Shown: positions 35,477 through 44,500, counted from the stretch's first letter. The stretch: DNA of 64,000 nt from Aliishimia ponticola (GCF_004803475.1 NZ_SRKY01000002.1:124001-188000), one strand, 5' to 3'. Numbers and translations: made by a program. The notes: generated from the letters alone by a model not told the origin.

Positions 35477-36771
35477 CTGAAGATTTCGCCACAGACCCGA
35501 CCAAACCCGCGCAGCGTCTGCGCGCCGGTAGCCTGACGATACCGTTGATCCCATGGCTCATCGCCGGGGCGCTGGTCATCGTGATGCCGCTGTTCTTTCA
35601 GGCCAATTCCGCCATCACCATCATGAACCAAATGGCGATCACGATCATCTTCGCGCTCGCCTATAACATGCTGCTGGGGCAGGGCGGGATGCTAAGCTTC
35701 GGTCACGCGGTTTATATGGGCGTGGGCGGTTTCGCGACCGTTCACATCATGAACATGTCCGACTTTTTTGCCATGCTCCCGCTGCCGGTGATGCCGATCT
35801 TCGGCGGGCTGGTCGGCATGGTGCTGGCCATGATCGTCGGCAGTTTTTCGACCCGCAGCGCCGGCACGGTCTTTGCCATGATCTCGCTTGGGGTGGGGGA
35901 GTTGATCGCGGCTTGCTCTGTCATCATCGTCGTATTCTTCGGCGGGGAAGAGGGGATTTCCGGCGACCGGACCTATGGGCTGCCCTTCTTCGGCATCGAA
36001 TTCCTGCAACAGATCGAGGTGTATTACCTGATTGCCTTCTGGCTGATGGTGTCTGCCGCGTTGATGTACCTGTTCTCGCGCACGCCGGTGGGACGGATGG
36101 CCAATGCAGTGCGCGACAATCCGGAACGGGCAGAGTTTCTTGGGTATTCCGCACGCTGGGTGCGCTTCTACAGCTTTGTCGCATCCGGGTTCTTTGCCGG
36201 GATCGCGGGGGCGCTTTTCGCGATCAACTATGAGATCCTGACCGAAGAAAACCTCAACCTCACCACGTCCGGGCTGATCCTGCTGGTGACCTTCCTGGGC
36301 GGTGCAGGCTTCTTTTTCGGGCCGGTTCTTGGTGCGATTGTCTTCACGCTGGTGCAGACCGTTCTCAGCCTCGAAACCGAGCTTTGGGGCTTTTACGCGG
36401 GCATCCTGTTCGTAGCGACGGTGATGTATTTCCCCGGCGGCCTTGCGGGGCTGATCATGATGCATGTGCCCGCGCTGCGGCTTGGCAAGGCGGGGCGCCT
36501 GATCGTGCCCTATCTCAAGACGCTGATTCCGGGGCTCTTCACCGTGCTTGGTGCGTCTGCCCTGATCGAGATGATCTTTCACTATCGTCATGCGGCCGTG
36601 GGCGACGACGAGATGACGCTGTTCTGGACCAGTTTCGACAGCCATTCCGCCCTGCCGTGGATCGTCGCGATTGCGGTTACGGTTGTCGGCTTCTGGCTGA
36701 CCAAGAAGACGGCGCCGGACATGGCCGCCGCATGGCATGACGCCAATAGCCCCGATGGAGGTGCAGCATGA
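35473..36771 (+). CDS. HAAT-family ABC transporter, permease LivM-like
   Basis: A 432-residue permease. The LivM signature is AYNMLLGQGGMLSFGHAVYMGVGGF, and the coupling loop is RTPVGRMANAVRDNPERAEFLGY. It is longer than many LivM proteins because of a C-terminal extension with two or three extra hydrophobic stretches after residue 340 (LIVPYLKTLIPGLFTVLGAS and a last segment near residue 400). The gene overlaps both neighbours by 4 bases. Confidence 0.9.
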   Translation: MTEDFATDPTKPAQRLRAGSLTIPLIPWLIAGALVIVMPLFFQANSAITIMNQMAITIIFALAYNMLLGQGGMLSFGHAVYMGVGGFATVHIMNMSDFFAMLPLPVMPIFGGLVGMVLAMIVGSFSTRSAGTVFAMISLGVGELIAACSVIIVVFFGGEEGISGDRTYGLPFFGIEFLQQIEVYYLIAFWLMVSAALMYLFSRTPVGRMANAVRDNPERAEFLGYSARWVRFYSFVASGFFAGIAGALFAINYEILTEENLNLTTSGLILLVTFLGGAGFFFGPVLGAIVFTLVQTVLSLETELWGFYAGILFVATVMYFPGGLAGLIMMHVPALRLGKAGRLIVPYLKTLIPGLFTVLGASALIEMIFHYRHAAVGDDEMTLFWTSFDSHSALPWIVAIAVTVVGFWLTKKTAPDMAAAWHDANSPDGGAA

Positions 36772-37529
36772 GCGTTCCGGCATTGCAGCTAGACGGGCTG
36801 CGCAAGAGCTTCGGCAAAACAGAGATCATCCGAGGCGTCGATCTCTCCATCGGCAAGGGCGAACGCCATGCGATCATCGGGCCGAACGGGGCGGGCAAGT
36901 CCACCCTGTTCAATCTGATCACGGGCCGGTTCCCGAAAAGTTCCGGCTCTATCCGGTTGCACGGGCATGACCTTGAGGGGATGGCCCCGTTCGAGATCAA
37001 TCGCCGGGGCCTGTCGCGATCGTTCCAGATCACCAACATCTTTCCGCGCATGACGGTGTTCGAAAACGTGCGCTGTTCGCTGCTATGGAGCCAGGGATAC
37101 AAGTATTCGTTCTGGAACATGGTCAGCCGCCAACGGGCACTGACCGAAGGGGCGGAAGCGATCTTGGAGCAGATCAACCTGACTGCACGGCGCGATCTGC
37201 CTGCCGGGGTCTTGTCTTATGCCGAACAGCGCGCGCTTGAGATCGGCATCACCATCGCTGGCGGTGCGGATGTCATCATGCTGGACGAGCCGACTGCGGG
37301 GATGAGCCATTCTGAAACCGACTATATCGTCGATCTGATCCGCAAGGTGACAGAGAACAAGACGCTGATCATGGTGGAACATGACATGGGCGTGGTGTTC
37401 GGCCTTGCCGACCGGATCAGCGTGCTGGTCTATGGCGAAATCATCGCAACGGACACACCGGAATTGGTGCGCGGCAATGCCCGCGTGCAAGAGGCCTATC
37501 TTGGCGCGGCGCTGGAGGCGGAACACTAA
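36768..37529 (+). CDS. HAAT-family ABC transporter, ATPase LivG-like
   Basis: A 253-residue ATPase. Walker A is GPNGAGKSTLFNLITG, the LivG-type signature is LSYAEQRALEIG (a variant of LSxGQ typical of LivG), Walker B is VIMLDEPTAGMS, and the H-loop is VEHDMGVVFGLAD. All catalytic residues are present, including the Walker A Lys. Its stop overlaps the LivF start by one base. With LivF carrying a Lys-to-Arg change, this subunit may provide the main hydrolytic site. Confidence 0.92.
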   Translation: MSVPALQLDGLRKSFGKTEIIRGVDLSIGKGERHAIIGPNGAGKSTLFNLITGRFPKSSGSIRLHGHDLEGMAPFEINRRGLSRSFQITNIFPRMTVFENVRCSLLWSQGYKYSFWNMVSRQRALTEGAEAILEQINLTARRDLPAGVLSYAEQRALEIGITIAGGADVIMLDEPTAGMSHSETDYIVDLIRKVTENKTLIMVEHDMGVVFGLADRISVLVYGEIIATDTPELVRGNARVQEAYLGAALEAEH

Positions 37530-38230
37530 TGCTGGAAATCGAGAATCTGCACGCCTATTACGGCAAGTCCCACATCCTTCAGGGCGTGAACATGTCCATC
37601 GGCGAGGGCGAGATCGTTGCCCTTTTGGGGCGTAACGGCGTTGGCCGGTCCACCACCTGCAAGGCGGTGATGGGCGAGGTCGAACCCTTTGGATCGGTCA
37701 AATTTCGCGGGCAGGAGATCGCCGGAAAGAAGGCCTATGAGGTTGCCAATCTGGGGATCGGATATGTGCCGGAAAACCGCGACATCTTTCCGGGTCTGAC
37801 GACCCGCCAGAACCTTGTGCTGGGGTTGAAGCCCGGTCAGAAGGACGGTGCGGGGCGCTGGGCGATGCAGGACATGTTCAACATGTTCGAAAACCTCGGG
37901 CGGCGCGCCGATGTGGAGGCATCGGTTCTGTCCGGCGGTGAACAGCAGATGTTGACCATGTGCCGGACGCTGATGGGCGACCCTGATTTCGTGATGATCG
38001 ACGAGCCGACCGAAGGGCTGTCACCGCAAATGGTCCAGCGCGTGGCGGACCTGCTGCAAGAGATCGCCAAGCGGGGCATCGCGACATTGCTGGTGGAACA
38101 GAAGCTGGCCATCGCGCTTGATATCGCGGACCGCGTCTATGTGATGGGGCATGGTCATGTGGTGTTCGAAGGCACGCCTGCGGAACTCAAAGAGCGGGAC
38201 GATATCCGCAAGGAGTGGCTGGAGGTGTAA
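37529..38230 (+). CDS. HAAT-family ABC transporter, ATPase LivF-like with Walker A Lys-to-Arg
   Basis: A 233-residue ATPase of the LivF branch. The signature is LSGGEQQMLTMCRTL, Walker B is FVMIDEPTEGLSPQ, and the H-loop is VEQKLAIALDIAD, with Gln as usual in LivF. The Walker A segment reads GRNGVGRST: the invariant Lys is Arg40 (codon cgg at 37646-37648). This Lys normally contacts ATP phosphates, so hydrolysis at this site may be weak, though Arg variants occur in some LivF sequences by my recollection. It ends the importer operon. Confidence 0.9.
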   Translation: MLEIENLHAYYGKSHILQGVNMSIGEGEIVALLGRNGVGRSTTCKAVMGEVEPFGSVKFRGQEIAGKKAYEVANLGIGYVPENRDIFPGLTTRQNLVLGLKPGQKDGAGRWAMQDMFNMFENLGRRADVEASVLSGGEQQMLTMCRTLMGDPDFVMIDEPTEGLSPQMVQRVADLLQEIAKRGIATLLVEQKLAIALDIADRVYVMGHGHVVFEGTPAELKERDDIRKEWLEV

Positions 38231-38290
38231 CCGACCTGCTGTGCCGGGGCGCGTCACGCGGCCTTGGGCTTTGTCAGGGGACGACATGTT

Positions 38291-38326
38291 AAGGCCGGGC
38301 AGATCGCATATGGACTGCCCGGCCTT
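38291..38326. terminator. Strong hairpin between livF-like gene and convergent small gene
   Basis: AAGGCCGGGCAG (38291-38302) and CTGCCCGGCCTT (38315-38326) form a perfect 12-bp stem with a 12-base loop, followed by TTG and then TTC. It lies 61 bases after the importer operon and can serve transcription from either side. Confidence 0.75.
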
Positions 38327-38390
38327 GTTCGTACCGATTGGATGTGCCGGTCAGGGAATGAAATGCCGCCCTGTTCGGCCGTCGGCCGCG

Positions 38391-38771
38391 TTAGGTCGGG
38401 CCGCTTTCCGTTGCTGGCGGTGTTTCCGATCCGCTGCTACCGCCATCGGTATCAACCCAGCCACCACCAAGACCGAAATCAAACGTGCCGCGGCCAAAAT
38501 CATAGCCGCCGTTCAATTCCACATAGGTGTTGTCCATCAGATAGGCCGCGCCGATCGAACCGCGCCAGCTTTGGCTACCAAACATGTAATCAATACCCAG
38601 AGATGCGGCGCCTTCGTCTTCTTCATCATTGGAGAAAACCCGCAAGCCCACACCGGGGTTCACCTGGCCACCACCAAAGGTGAAATTAAGCCCAAGGCCG
38701 ATCGTGGGGTCTGCAAAGACAGGCGTCGCACATACGAAAACAACTGCGATAGAAGATAATAACTTCGTCAA
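38391..38771 (-). CDS. Small exported protein, Gly-rich, function unknown
   Basis: A 126-residue protein with a signal peptide (TKLLSSIAVVFVCATPVFA). The mature part is Gly- and Asp-rich with alternating patterns such as TIGLGLNFTFGGG, GVGLRVFSND, GSIGAAYLMDN and TFDFGLGGGW, suggesting a small outer-membrane-type beta structure. The start is probably a TTG at 38771, with AGAAGG 8 bases upstream; an earlier in-frame TTG is at 38801. The sequence is more AT-rich at its 5' end than neighbouring genes. I do not recognise the family. Confidence 0.6.
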   Translation of the reverse strand: MTKLLSSIAVVFVCATPVFADPTIGLGLNFTFGGGQVNPGVGLRVFSNDEEDEGAASLGIDYMFGSQSWRGSIGAAYLMDNTYVELNGGYDFGRGTFDFGLGGGWVDTDGGSSGSETPPATESGPT

Positions 38772-38900
38772 TTTTCTATTCCTTCTGGTTGCATAGTCCA
38801 AAATGTTAATGCCGCGTTAACACTTTTTGCAAGTATCGGCCTGTGTCGGCACCCGCTGAAAACCGCCGATGCAAGGCGCGCGTTTATGCGCAGCCGGAAA

Positions 38901-39506
38901 TCAGAGGGCGAGCGCTTTGTGATAGGCGGGCCGCGCCGCCAAACGGTCGGCATAGGCGTTGCAATTGGGCGCTTCGCTGAAGTCGATGCCGATTTGGCGT
39001 ATCGACAGGATGGCGGAGCCGGTCATCACATCCGCCCCGGAAAACGCCCCGGTCAGGTACTCCTTGCCCTCCAGCGCGTGCTCTACCCCGCCAAGCATCC
39101 GGCCCAGCAGCCGTTTGGCGCGGCCCGCATGTTCTTCGGACCGCCGTTCGGGCGGCAGGAAAAAGGTTTCGACCATGTAATTGTTCACGGGCGGCATCAG
39201 CATACCTTCGCTGTAATGCAGCCATTGAAGATAGGTTGGGAACTCCGTGCTGTCCTCTGCCGGGCGGAATTTGCCATTGCCATGCCGGATAAGCAGATAT
39301 TCGACAATCGCACCGCTTTCGACCAGCGTCACATCGCCATCCTCCAGCACTGGAACCCGCCCCATTGGGCTGACGCGCCGGAACGCGTCTGACCGCATGT
39401 CCGGGTGCCCCAACGCAAAGCGCTGCAATTCGTATTCAAGCCCCAGCTCTTCCAGCAGCCATGCAATACGAACCGCCCGGCTGTTGGGCGCGAAATAGAG
39501 TTTCAT
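38901..39506 (-). CDS. Glutathione S-transferase family protein
   Basis: A 201-residue protein with an N-terminal thioredoxin-like domain beginning MKLYFAPNSRAVRIAWLLEELGLEYEL. The glutathione gamma-glutamyl motif is in TLVESGAIVEYLL, and the C-terminal helical domain ends SIRQIGIDFSEAPNCNAYADRLAARPAY. The start at 39506 was chosen by the family N terminus. It is divergent from the serine hydrolase gene. Likely functions are conjugation or isomerisation of an electrophile. Confidence 0.88.
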   Translation of the reverse strand: MKLYFAPNSRAVRIAWLLEELGLEYELQRFALGHPDMRSDAFRRVSPMGRVPVLEDGDVTLVESGAIVEYLLIRHGNGKFRPAEDSTEFPTYLQWLHYSEGMLMPPVNNYMVETFFLPPERRSEEHAGRAKRLLGRMLGGVEHALEGKEYLTGAFSGADVMTGSAILSIRQIGIDFSEAPNCNAYADRLAARPAYHKALAL

Positions 39507-39531
39507 GACGTTCCTCCCTGTCATTCACCTG

Positions 39532-39546
39532 AAACGCTACGTGTCC
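39532..39546. promoter_or_regulatory. Putative shared operator motif C
   Basis: AAACGCTACGTGTCC lies in the divergent region between the GST and serine hydrolase genes (26 bases upstream of the GST start). It shares ACGCTACGT with the site at 32995. Confidence 0.3.
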
Positions 39547-39624
39547 TGCATCTTGCGTCAATGGTTTGGCCTTGAGAGCGTCGCGTCACCGGGCCAAACT
39601 GTTCCCGACAAGAGGGAGGCGGGC

Positions 39625-40842
39625 ATGGCAGGTTTCGATCAGCAGCGACTTGGACGGATCGCGGATTGGATGCAGGGATATGTAGACGCGCGCAAGCTGC
39701 CGGGCGCGTCGGTCCTGATATTGCAGGACGGGCTAGAGGCGTATTTCCATCAAACCGGGCTTCGCGATGTTGCCGCCCACCTGCCATTCGAACGCGATAC
39801 GGTCGCGCGCATCTATTCGATGACCAAGCCGGTCACTTCTGTCGCGCTGATGATGCTGCTGGAAGAGGGGCGGATACATCTGGACCAGCCGCTGTCGGAC
39901 ATCCTGCCGGAATTTGCCGAATGCCGGGCGTTGGTGCAGGGCGCAACCCGCATTGATCAGACAAAGCCTTGCGCAGTGCCGACCCTGCATCAATGCCTGA
40001 CCCACACGGCGGGGTTCAGCTATCCGTTCAATCCGGGGGTGCTGCCCGATGAGATGGCCGCGCGCAAGCTCGTCTTTTCTGCGCGCAGCGGATCGCTGGC
40101 GGAGCGGACCGCGGAACTCTCCACCCTGCCGCTGGCATTCCCGCCGGGCGAACGCTGGGAATATTCCGTCGGGATCGACGTGATTGGCCGCGTGGTCGAG
40201 GCGGTGTCTGGCCAGAGCCTTGATCGTTTCTTTGCAGACCGGATCATCGGCCCGCTGGGGATGCGCGACACCGCGTTCACTGTGCCGATGGACGCGCGGG
40301 ACCGGTTCGCCTGCCTTTATACGCCGCTGGCCGGCGACGCGATGGAGTTCAACGCCGCGGAAAAATCCTCGGAAACGCTGCGGCTTACGGACCGGTCGGA
40401 CAAATCGCCCTATCTGGACGCGCAGACCTTTTCGGGCGGTGGCGGGCTTGTCGGGACCATCGACGATTACATGAAATTCGCTGAAATGCTGCGTCGGGGC
40501 GGGTCGATAGGCGGCGACCGGTTGCTGTCGCCACATACCCTGTCGTTCATGATGCGCAATCACCTGCGGGGCGACATTGCCAGCATGGGGCCGACTTCTT
40601 TCGCAGAGCAGCCGATGGATGGGATGGGCTTTGGCATTGGCGGTGCCGTGGTCCTTGATCCGGGCCGCGCGCGCTGCCCCGGCTCGGTCGGTGATTTCAG
40701 TTGGGGCGGCATGGCGTCCACTTTCTTCTGGGTCGATCCGGTCCACGCCCTGTCGGTCGTTTTCTTCACACAGCTTTCCCCGTCTTCGAGCTACCCGGTG
40801 CGTCCGCAGCTCAAGGCGCTGATCCACGGAGCCCTGCAATGA
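39625..40842 (+). CDS. Serine hydrolase, beta-lactamase/family VIII esterase fold
   Basis: A 405-residue cytosolic protein with no signal peptide. The catalytic Ser-x-x-Lys is Ser65-Met-Thr-Lys68 in RIYSMTKPVTS. The conserved Tyr is in GERWEYSVGIDVIGR. Cytosolic members are usually esterases rather than beta-lactamases. The start at 39625 has GGGAGG upstream. Its stop overlaps the acetoacetyl-CoA synthetase start in an ATGA, so it probably hydrolyses an ester within the same pathway. Confidence 0.88.
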   Translation: MAGFDQQRLGRIADWMQGYVDARKLPGASVLILQDGLEAYFHQTGLRDVAAHLPFERDTVARIYSMTKPVTSVALMMLLEEGRIHLDQPLSDILPEFAECRALVQGATRIDQTKPCAVPTLHQCLTHTAGFSYPFNPGVLPDEMAARKLVFSARSGSLAERTAELSTLPLAFPPGERWEYSVGIDVIGRVVEAVSGQSLDRFFADRIIGPLGMRDTAFTVPMDARDRFACLYTPLAGDAMEFNAAEKSSETLRLTDRSDKSPYLDAQTFSGGGGLVGTIDDYMKFAEMLRRGGSIGGDRLLSPHTLSFMMRNHLRGDIASMGPTSFAEQPMDGMGFGIGGAVVLDPGRARCPGSVGDFSWGGMASTFFWVDPVHALSVVFFTQLSPSSSYPVRPQLKALIHGALQ

Positions 40843-42788
40843 GCCGCGAAATCCTTTGGAGCCCGAGTGACGCCTTTGCGCAAGACACCGCGATGGCGGC
40901 CTATCTGCGCTGGCTTGCAGCAGAACGCGGTCTGAGTTTTGCCGATTACAATGCCGCCTGGGACTGGTCGGTGACGGAACTGGAGGCGTTTTGGGAGAGC
41001 ATCTGGGACTATTTCGATATTGTCGGCACCAAGCCCACGCAATTCCTTGTGTCACGTGATATGCCGGGCGCGCAGTGGGGCAAGGGCGGGATGCTGAACT
41101 ATGCCGCGCAGCCGCTCCGCCATGCGGATCGCACCCAGGACAAACCCGCGCTGATCGTGCAATCGGAAAGCTTCGGCCGGAGCGAGGTCACATGGTCCGA
41201 ATTGCGGCGACAGGTGGCCAGTGTCGCCGCGCACCTGACTGAGATGGGCATCGGCAAGGGCGACCGTGTGGTTGCGATCCTGCCCAACACCGAAACAGCG
41301 CTGATTGCTTTCCTCGCCACGGCGTCGCTGGGCGCGATCTGGTCGCTTTGCGCGCCGGATATGGGCCATGTGGCGATCCTTGACCGGTTCCGTCAGATCG
41401 AACCCAAGGTGCTGATCGCGCAGGATGGCTACATCCATGCGGGCAAGCCAATCGACCGAAGCGCGATCAACGATACGATTGCCGCCGGGCTGCCATCACT
41501 GACCCATAGGGTCACGGTTCCGATGCTGCATCCGGTGCCTGCGGAACATGTCGCTTGGTCCACGATGACCGGGCGCGACGTACCTTTCACCCCGCTGGAA
41601 GTCGAGTTCGAGCATCCGCTTTGGATCGTCTATTCCTCTGGCACGACCGGAAACCCGAAGCCGATTGTTCATGGCCATGGCGGCATCGTGCTGGAGGCCA
41701 GCAAGCAATCGTTGCACCAGAACCTGACGGCGCAGGACCGCTTTCAATGGCTCACATCCCCCGGCTGGATCATGTGGAACGCCCAGTGGACGGGGCTGGG
41801 GCAGGGGGCGACGCTGTGCCTTTATGATGGCGCGCCCAATCATCCCGATATGGGGGTGATCTGGCGTTTCGTGGCGGATGAGAGCGTGACCAATTTCGGG
41901 GCGGGCGCGGCCTATTTCGACGGGTGCCGCAAGTTTGGCGTCACTCCGCGTGATCTGGACCTGTCCGCGCTGCGGGCGCTTGGCTCCACCGGGTCACCGC
42001 TGAGTTCCGATGTCTATGACTGGATCTACACGGATGTGAAACGCGATCTCTGGCTCGCGCCGATCTCCGGCGGGACAGACCTTGCAGGCGCCTTCGTGCT
42101 TGGCAACCCGATGCTGCCGGTACGGGCGGGCGAAATGCAGTGCCGCGCGCTGGGCAACGCGGTCCGCTCCTTCGATGCGGAGGGCAATGAGGTCGTGGGC
42201 GAGGTGGGGGAACTGGTCTGTACAGAACCTTTGCCGTCCATGCCGCTGTGCTTTTGGGGCGATGAAGACGGGTCGCGACTGAAGGACAGCTACTTCGATA
42301 CATACGAGGGTGTCTGGAGGCATGGCGACTGGATCGAGATCACGGCCGAGGGCGGATCGGTGATTTACGGTCGGTCTGACGCCACCATCAACCGCAAGGG
42401 ATTGCGGATGGGATCGGCAGAAATCTATCAGGCGGTCGAAGGCTTGCCCGAGGTGATCGACAGCCTCGTGGTGGATTTGGAATTTCTGGGACGCGACAGC
42501 TTCATGCCCTTGTTCGTCGTGCTGGCAGAAGGAACGCCACTGGACGATGCGCTGAAGGACAAGATCAACGGCGCGATCCGCGAGGCAGTGTCAGCGCGGT
42601 TCATCCCGAATGAGATCGTGCAGATTGCGGAAGTGCCGCGCACCCTGTCCGGGAAGAAGCTTGAAGTTCCGGTGAAAAAGCTGTTGCTGGGCGGGGATCC
42701 AAAGACGGTGGTCAATCGCGACAGCATGGCAAACCCTGCGGCGTTCGACACGTTCATTGAGTATGCAAAGGCGCGCGCGCATGGCTGA
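40839..42788 (+). CDS. Acetoacetyl-CoA synthetase
   Basis: A 649-residue adenylate-forming enzyme. The N-terminal cap (YNAAWDWSVTELEAFWESIWDYF) is specific to the acetoacetate-CoA ligase and acetyl-CoA synthetase group. The AMP-binding P-loop is VYSSGTTGNPKPIVHGHGG, and the C-terminal catalytic Lys segment is RTLSGKKLEVPVKK. The overall length matches acetoacetyl-CoA synthetase (about 650). It activates acetoacetate from ketone or leucine breakdown, giving a substrate for thiolase. It overlaps both neighbours. Confidence 0.9.
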   Translation: MSREILWSPSDAFAQDTAMAAYLRWLAAERGLSFADYNAAWDWSVTELEAFWESIWDYFDIVGTKPTQFLVSRDMPGAQWGKGGMLNYAAQPLRHADRTQDKPALIVQSESFGRSEVTWSELRRQVASVAAHLTEMGIGKGDRVVAILPNTETALIAFLATASLGAIWSLCAPDMGHVAILDRFRQIEPKVLIAQDGYIHAGKPIDRSAINDTIAAGLPSLTHRVTVPMLHPVPAEHVAWSTMTGRDVPFTPLEVEFEHPLWIVYSSGTTGNPKPIVHGHGGIVLEASKQSLHQNLTAQDRFQWLTSPGWIMWNAQWTGLGQGATLCLYDGAPNHPDMGVIWRFVADESVTNFGAGAAYFDGCRKFGVTPRDLDLSALRALGSTGSPLSSDVYDWIYTDVKRDLWLAPISGGTDLAGAFVLGNPMLPVRAGEMQCRALGNAVRSFDAEGNEVVGEVGELVCTEPLPSMPLCFWGDEDGSRLKDSYFDTYEGVWRHGDWIEITAEGGSVIYGRSDATINRKGLRMGSAEIYQAVEGLPEVIDSLVVDLEFLGRDSFMPLFVVLAEGTPLDDALKDKINGAIREAVSARFIPNEIVQIAEVPRTLSGKKLEVPVKKLLLGGDPKTVVNRDSMANPAAFDTFIEYAKARAHG

Positions 42789-43647
42789 AGAACATCAGGT
42801 GCTTCTGAGACTGCTGGATGTCGAACCGCTTGAGGTCGACCTGTTCCGTGGGATCGGATCGGGCGGCGAAACTTCGACCCGCATCTTTGGCGGTCAGGTC
42901 ATCGCGCAGGCGCTTGCGGCAGCCTACCGGACGGTTCCCGACCGGCTTTGCCATAGCCTGCACGCCTATTTCATCCGGCCCGGCGATCCGTCGATCCCGG
43001 TGATCTACCAGGTGGACCGCGCGCGCGATGGCGGCAGCTTTACCACCCGGCGGGTGGTGGCAATTCAGCACGGCAAGCAAATTCTGAACATGTCCGCCAG
43101 CTTCCATATCGACGAAGCCGGGTGGGAACATCAGCACGAGATGCCGGATGTGACGGGACCAGAACACTGGAAAGACCGGGATGTGCTGCGGGGCGAGGTC
43201 ATCGACAAGATACCGGAAAAGCACCGCGCGGATTTCCTGCGCCCGCGGCCTATCGACATTCGCGAGGTTGCGCCGCGCGATTTCTTTGACCCGGAACCGA
43301 CAGACGACCGCAATCATCTGTGGTTTCGGATGCAGGCCGCGCAGGGCTCAAGCCCGCAGATGCAACATTGCTTGCTCGCCTATGCGTCCGACATGAACCT
43401 GCTGGGGTCGGCGCTGCGCCCGCATGGGGTGACGTGGTTCAAAGGTGGGGTGATGACTGCAAGCCTTGACCACGCGATGTGGTTCCACGCGCCCTGCCGG
43501 TTCGAGGATTGGCACCTGTATACGATGGACAGCCCATGGTCGGGCGGCGGGCGCGGCTTCAATCGCGGATCGATCTACGACCGTTCGGGCAAGATGGTCG
43601 CGTCGGTTGCCCAAGAAGGGCTGATGCGGCCAGTGACCCGCAGTTAG
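42781..43647 (+). CDS. tesB: Acyl-CoA thioesterase II
   Basis: A 288-residue double-hot-dog thioesterase. The TesB N terminus GSGGETSTRIFGGQVIAQALAA and SLHAYFIRPGDPSIPVIYQVDR is clear. The C-terminal half has FKGGVMTASLDHAMWFHAP and GSIYDRSGKMVASVAQEGLMR, both conserved. It hydrolyses medium to long acyl-CoA. The start at 42781 overlaps the previous stop by 8 bases. A double hairpin follows. Confidence 0.94.
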   Translation: MAEEHQVLLRLLDVEPLEVDLFRGIGSGGETSTRIFGGQVIAQALAAAYRTVPDRLCHSLHAYFIRPGDPSIPVIYQVDRARDGGSFTTRRVVAIQHGKQILNMSASFHIDEAGWEHQHEMPDVTGPEHWKDRDVLRGEVIDKIPEKHRADFLRPRPIDIREVAPRDFFDPEPTDDRNHLWFRMQAAQGSSPQMQHCLLAYASDMNLLGSALRPHGVTWFKGGVMTASLDHAMWFHAPCRFEDWHLYTMDSPWSGGGRGFNRGSIYDRSGKMVASVAQEGLMRPVTRS

Positions 43648-43660
43648 GCCACGTGGGGCG

Positions 43661-43707
43661 CCGGAAACCGATCACGGTTTCCGGGACGTTTTCTGTGCCA
43701 GAAAACG
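43661..43707. terminator. Two adjacent hairpins, bidirectional terminator
   Basis: CCGGAAACCG (43661-43670) pairs with CGGTTTCCGG (43675-43684) across an ATCA loop. Two bases later CGTTTTCTG (43687-43695) pairs with CAGAAAACG (43699-43707) across a TGC loop. They lie between convergent genes and each provides U-rich sequence for one direction. Confidence 0.75.
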
Positions 43708-43719
43708 GCGCGAGGGCGG

Positions 43720-44496
43720 TTAGCCTTCCACCCGGCCGCCGAACCGTTGGTTCAGCTTGCGCATGCCGCTCAGCCAGCGATCGTAATCAGCGGTTTTCAT
43801 CCGCATGTAATCCAGCACCGAAGGATGCGGCAGGACAAGGAAGGTTTCGGCCCGGATCGTTTCGATGCAGGCGCGGGCCGCGTCCGCGGGTTCCAGCATA
43901 CCGTCTTGCGCGGCAACGCCTTCTTCGTGCCCGCGCGTCATCTCTGTGCGCACCGCTTGCGGGCACAGGCAGGATACTTTGATGCCCTGGTCGCCATAGG
44001 TCATCGACAGCCATTCAGCCATGCCCACCGCCGCGTGCTTTGTCACGCCGTAAGGGGCCGACCCGACCTGATTGAGCAAACCCGCCGCCGACGCTGTATT
44101 CAAAAGGTAGCCCCCGCCGCGTGCGATCATCTTCGGCACCAGGTGCCGTGCCGCCCAGACATGGGACATCACATTGATTTCCCATATTTTTTGCCACTGC
44201 GAGTTCGGCACTTCCGGCCCCCCGATCGAAAGGATGCCCGCATTGGACACGAACAGGTCGATCGGGCCAATCTCTGCCTCGACCGTGTCGATCATCGCGG
44301 CGATCTGCGCCTCGTCCGACACATCCACCTGAAAGGCCTGCCCGCCGACATCCTTGGCCGTCGCCTCGGCGCCCGCCAGGTCAAGGTCAACCGCGACCAC
44401 CGCTTTTGCGCCCTCTGCCGCGATGGCTTCGCACAGGGCTTTGCCGATTCCGCTTGCCGCGCCGGTGACGACGCAAATCTTGTCTTTCAGTTCCAT
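43720..44496 (-). CDS. Short-chain dehydrogenase/reductase (SDR)
   Basis: A 258-residue classical SDR beginning MELKDKICVVTGAASGIGKALC. NAG and the active-site segment PYGVTKHAAVGMAEWLS are present, with Ser upstream in NTASAAG. The start at 44496 was preferred over a longer upstream frame. It is the last gene of a three-gene set with another SDR and an acyl-CoA ligase. Substrate unknown. Confidence 0.88.
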   Translation of the reverse strand: MELKDKICVVTGAASGIGKALCEAIAAEGAKAVVAVDLDLAGAEATAKDVGGQAFQVDVSDEAQIAAMIDTVEAEIGPIDLFVSNAGILSIGGPEVPNSQWQKIWEINVMSHVWAARHLVPKMIARGGGYLLNTASAAGLLNQVGSAPYGVTKHAAVGMAEWLSMTYGDQGIKVSCLCPQAVRTEMTRGHEEGVAAQDGMLEPADAARACIETIRAETFLVLPHPSVLDYMRMKTADYDRWLSGMRKLNQRFGGRVEG

Positions 44497-44500
44497 AGTT

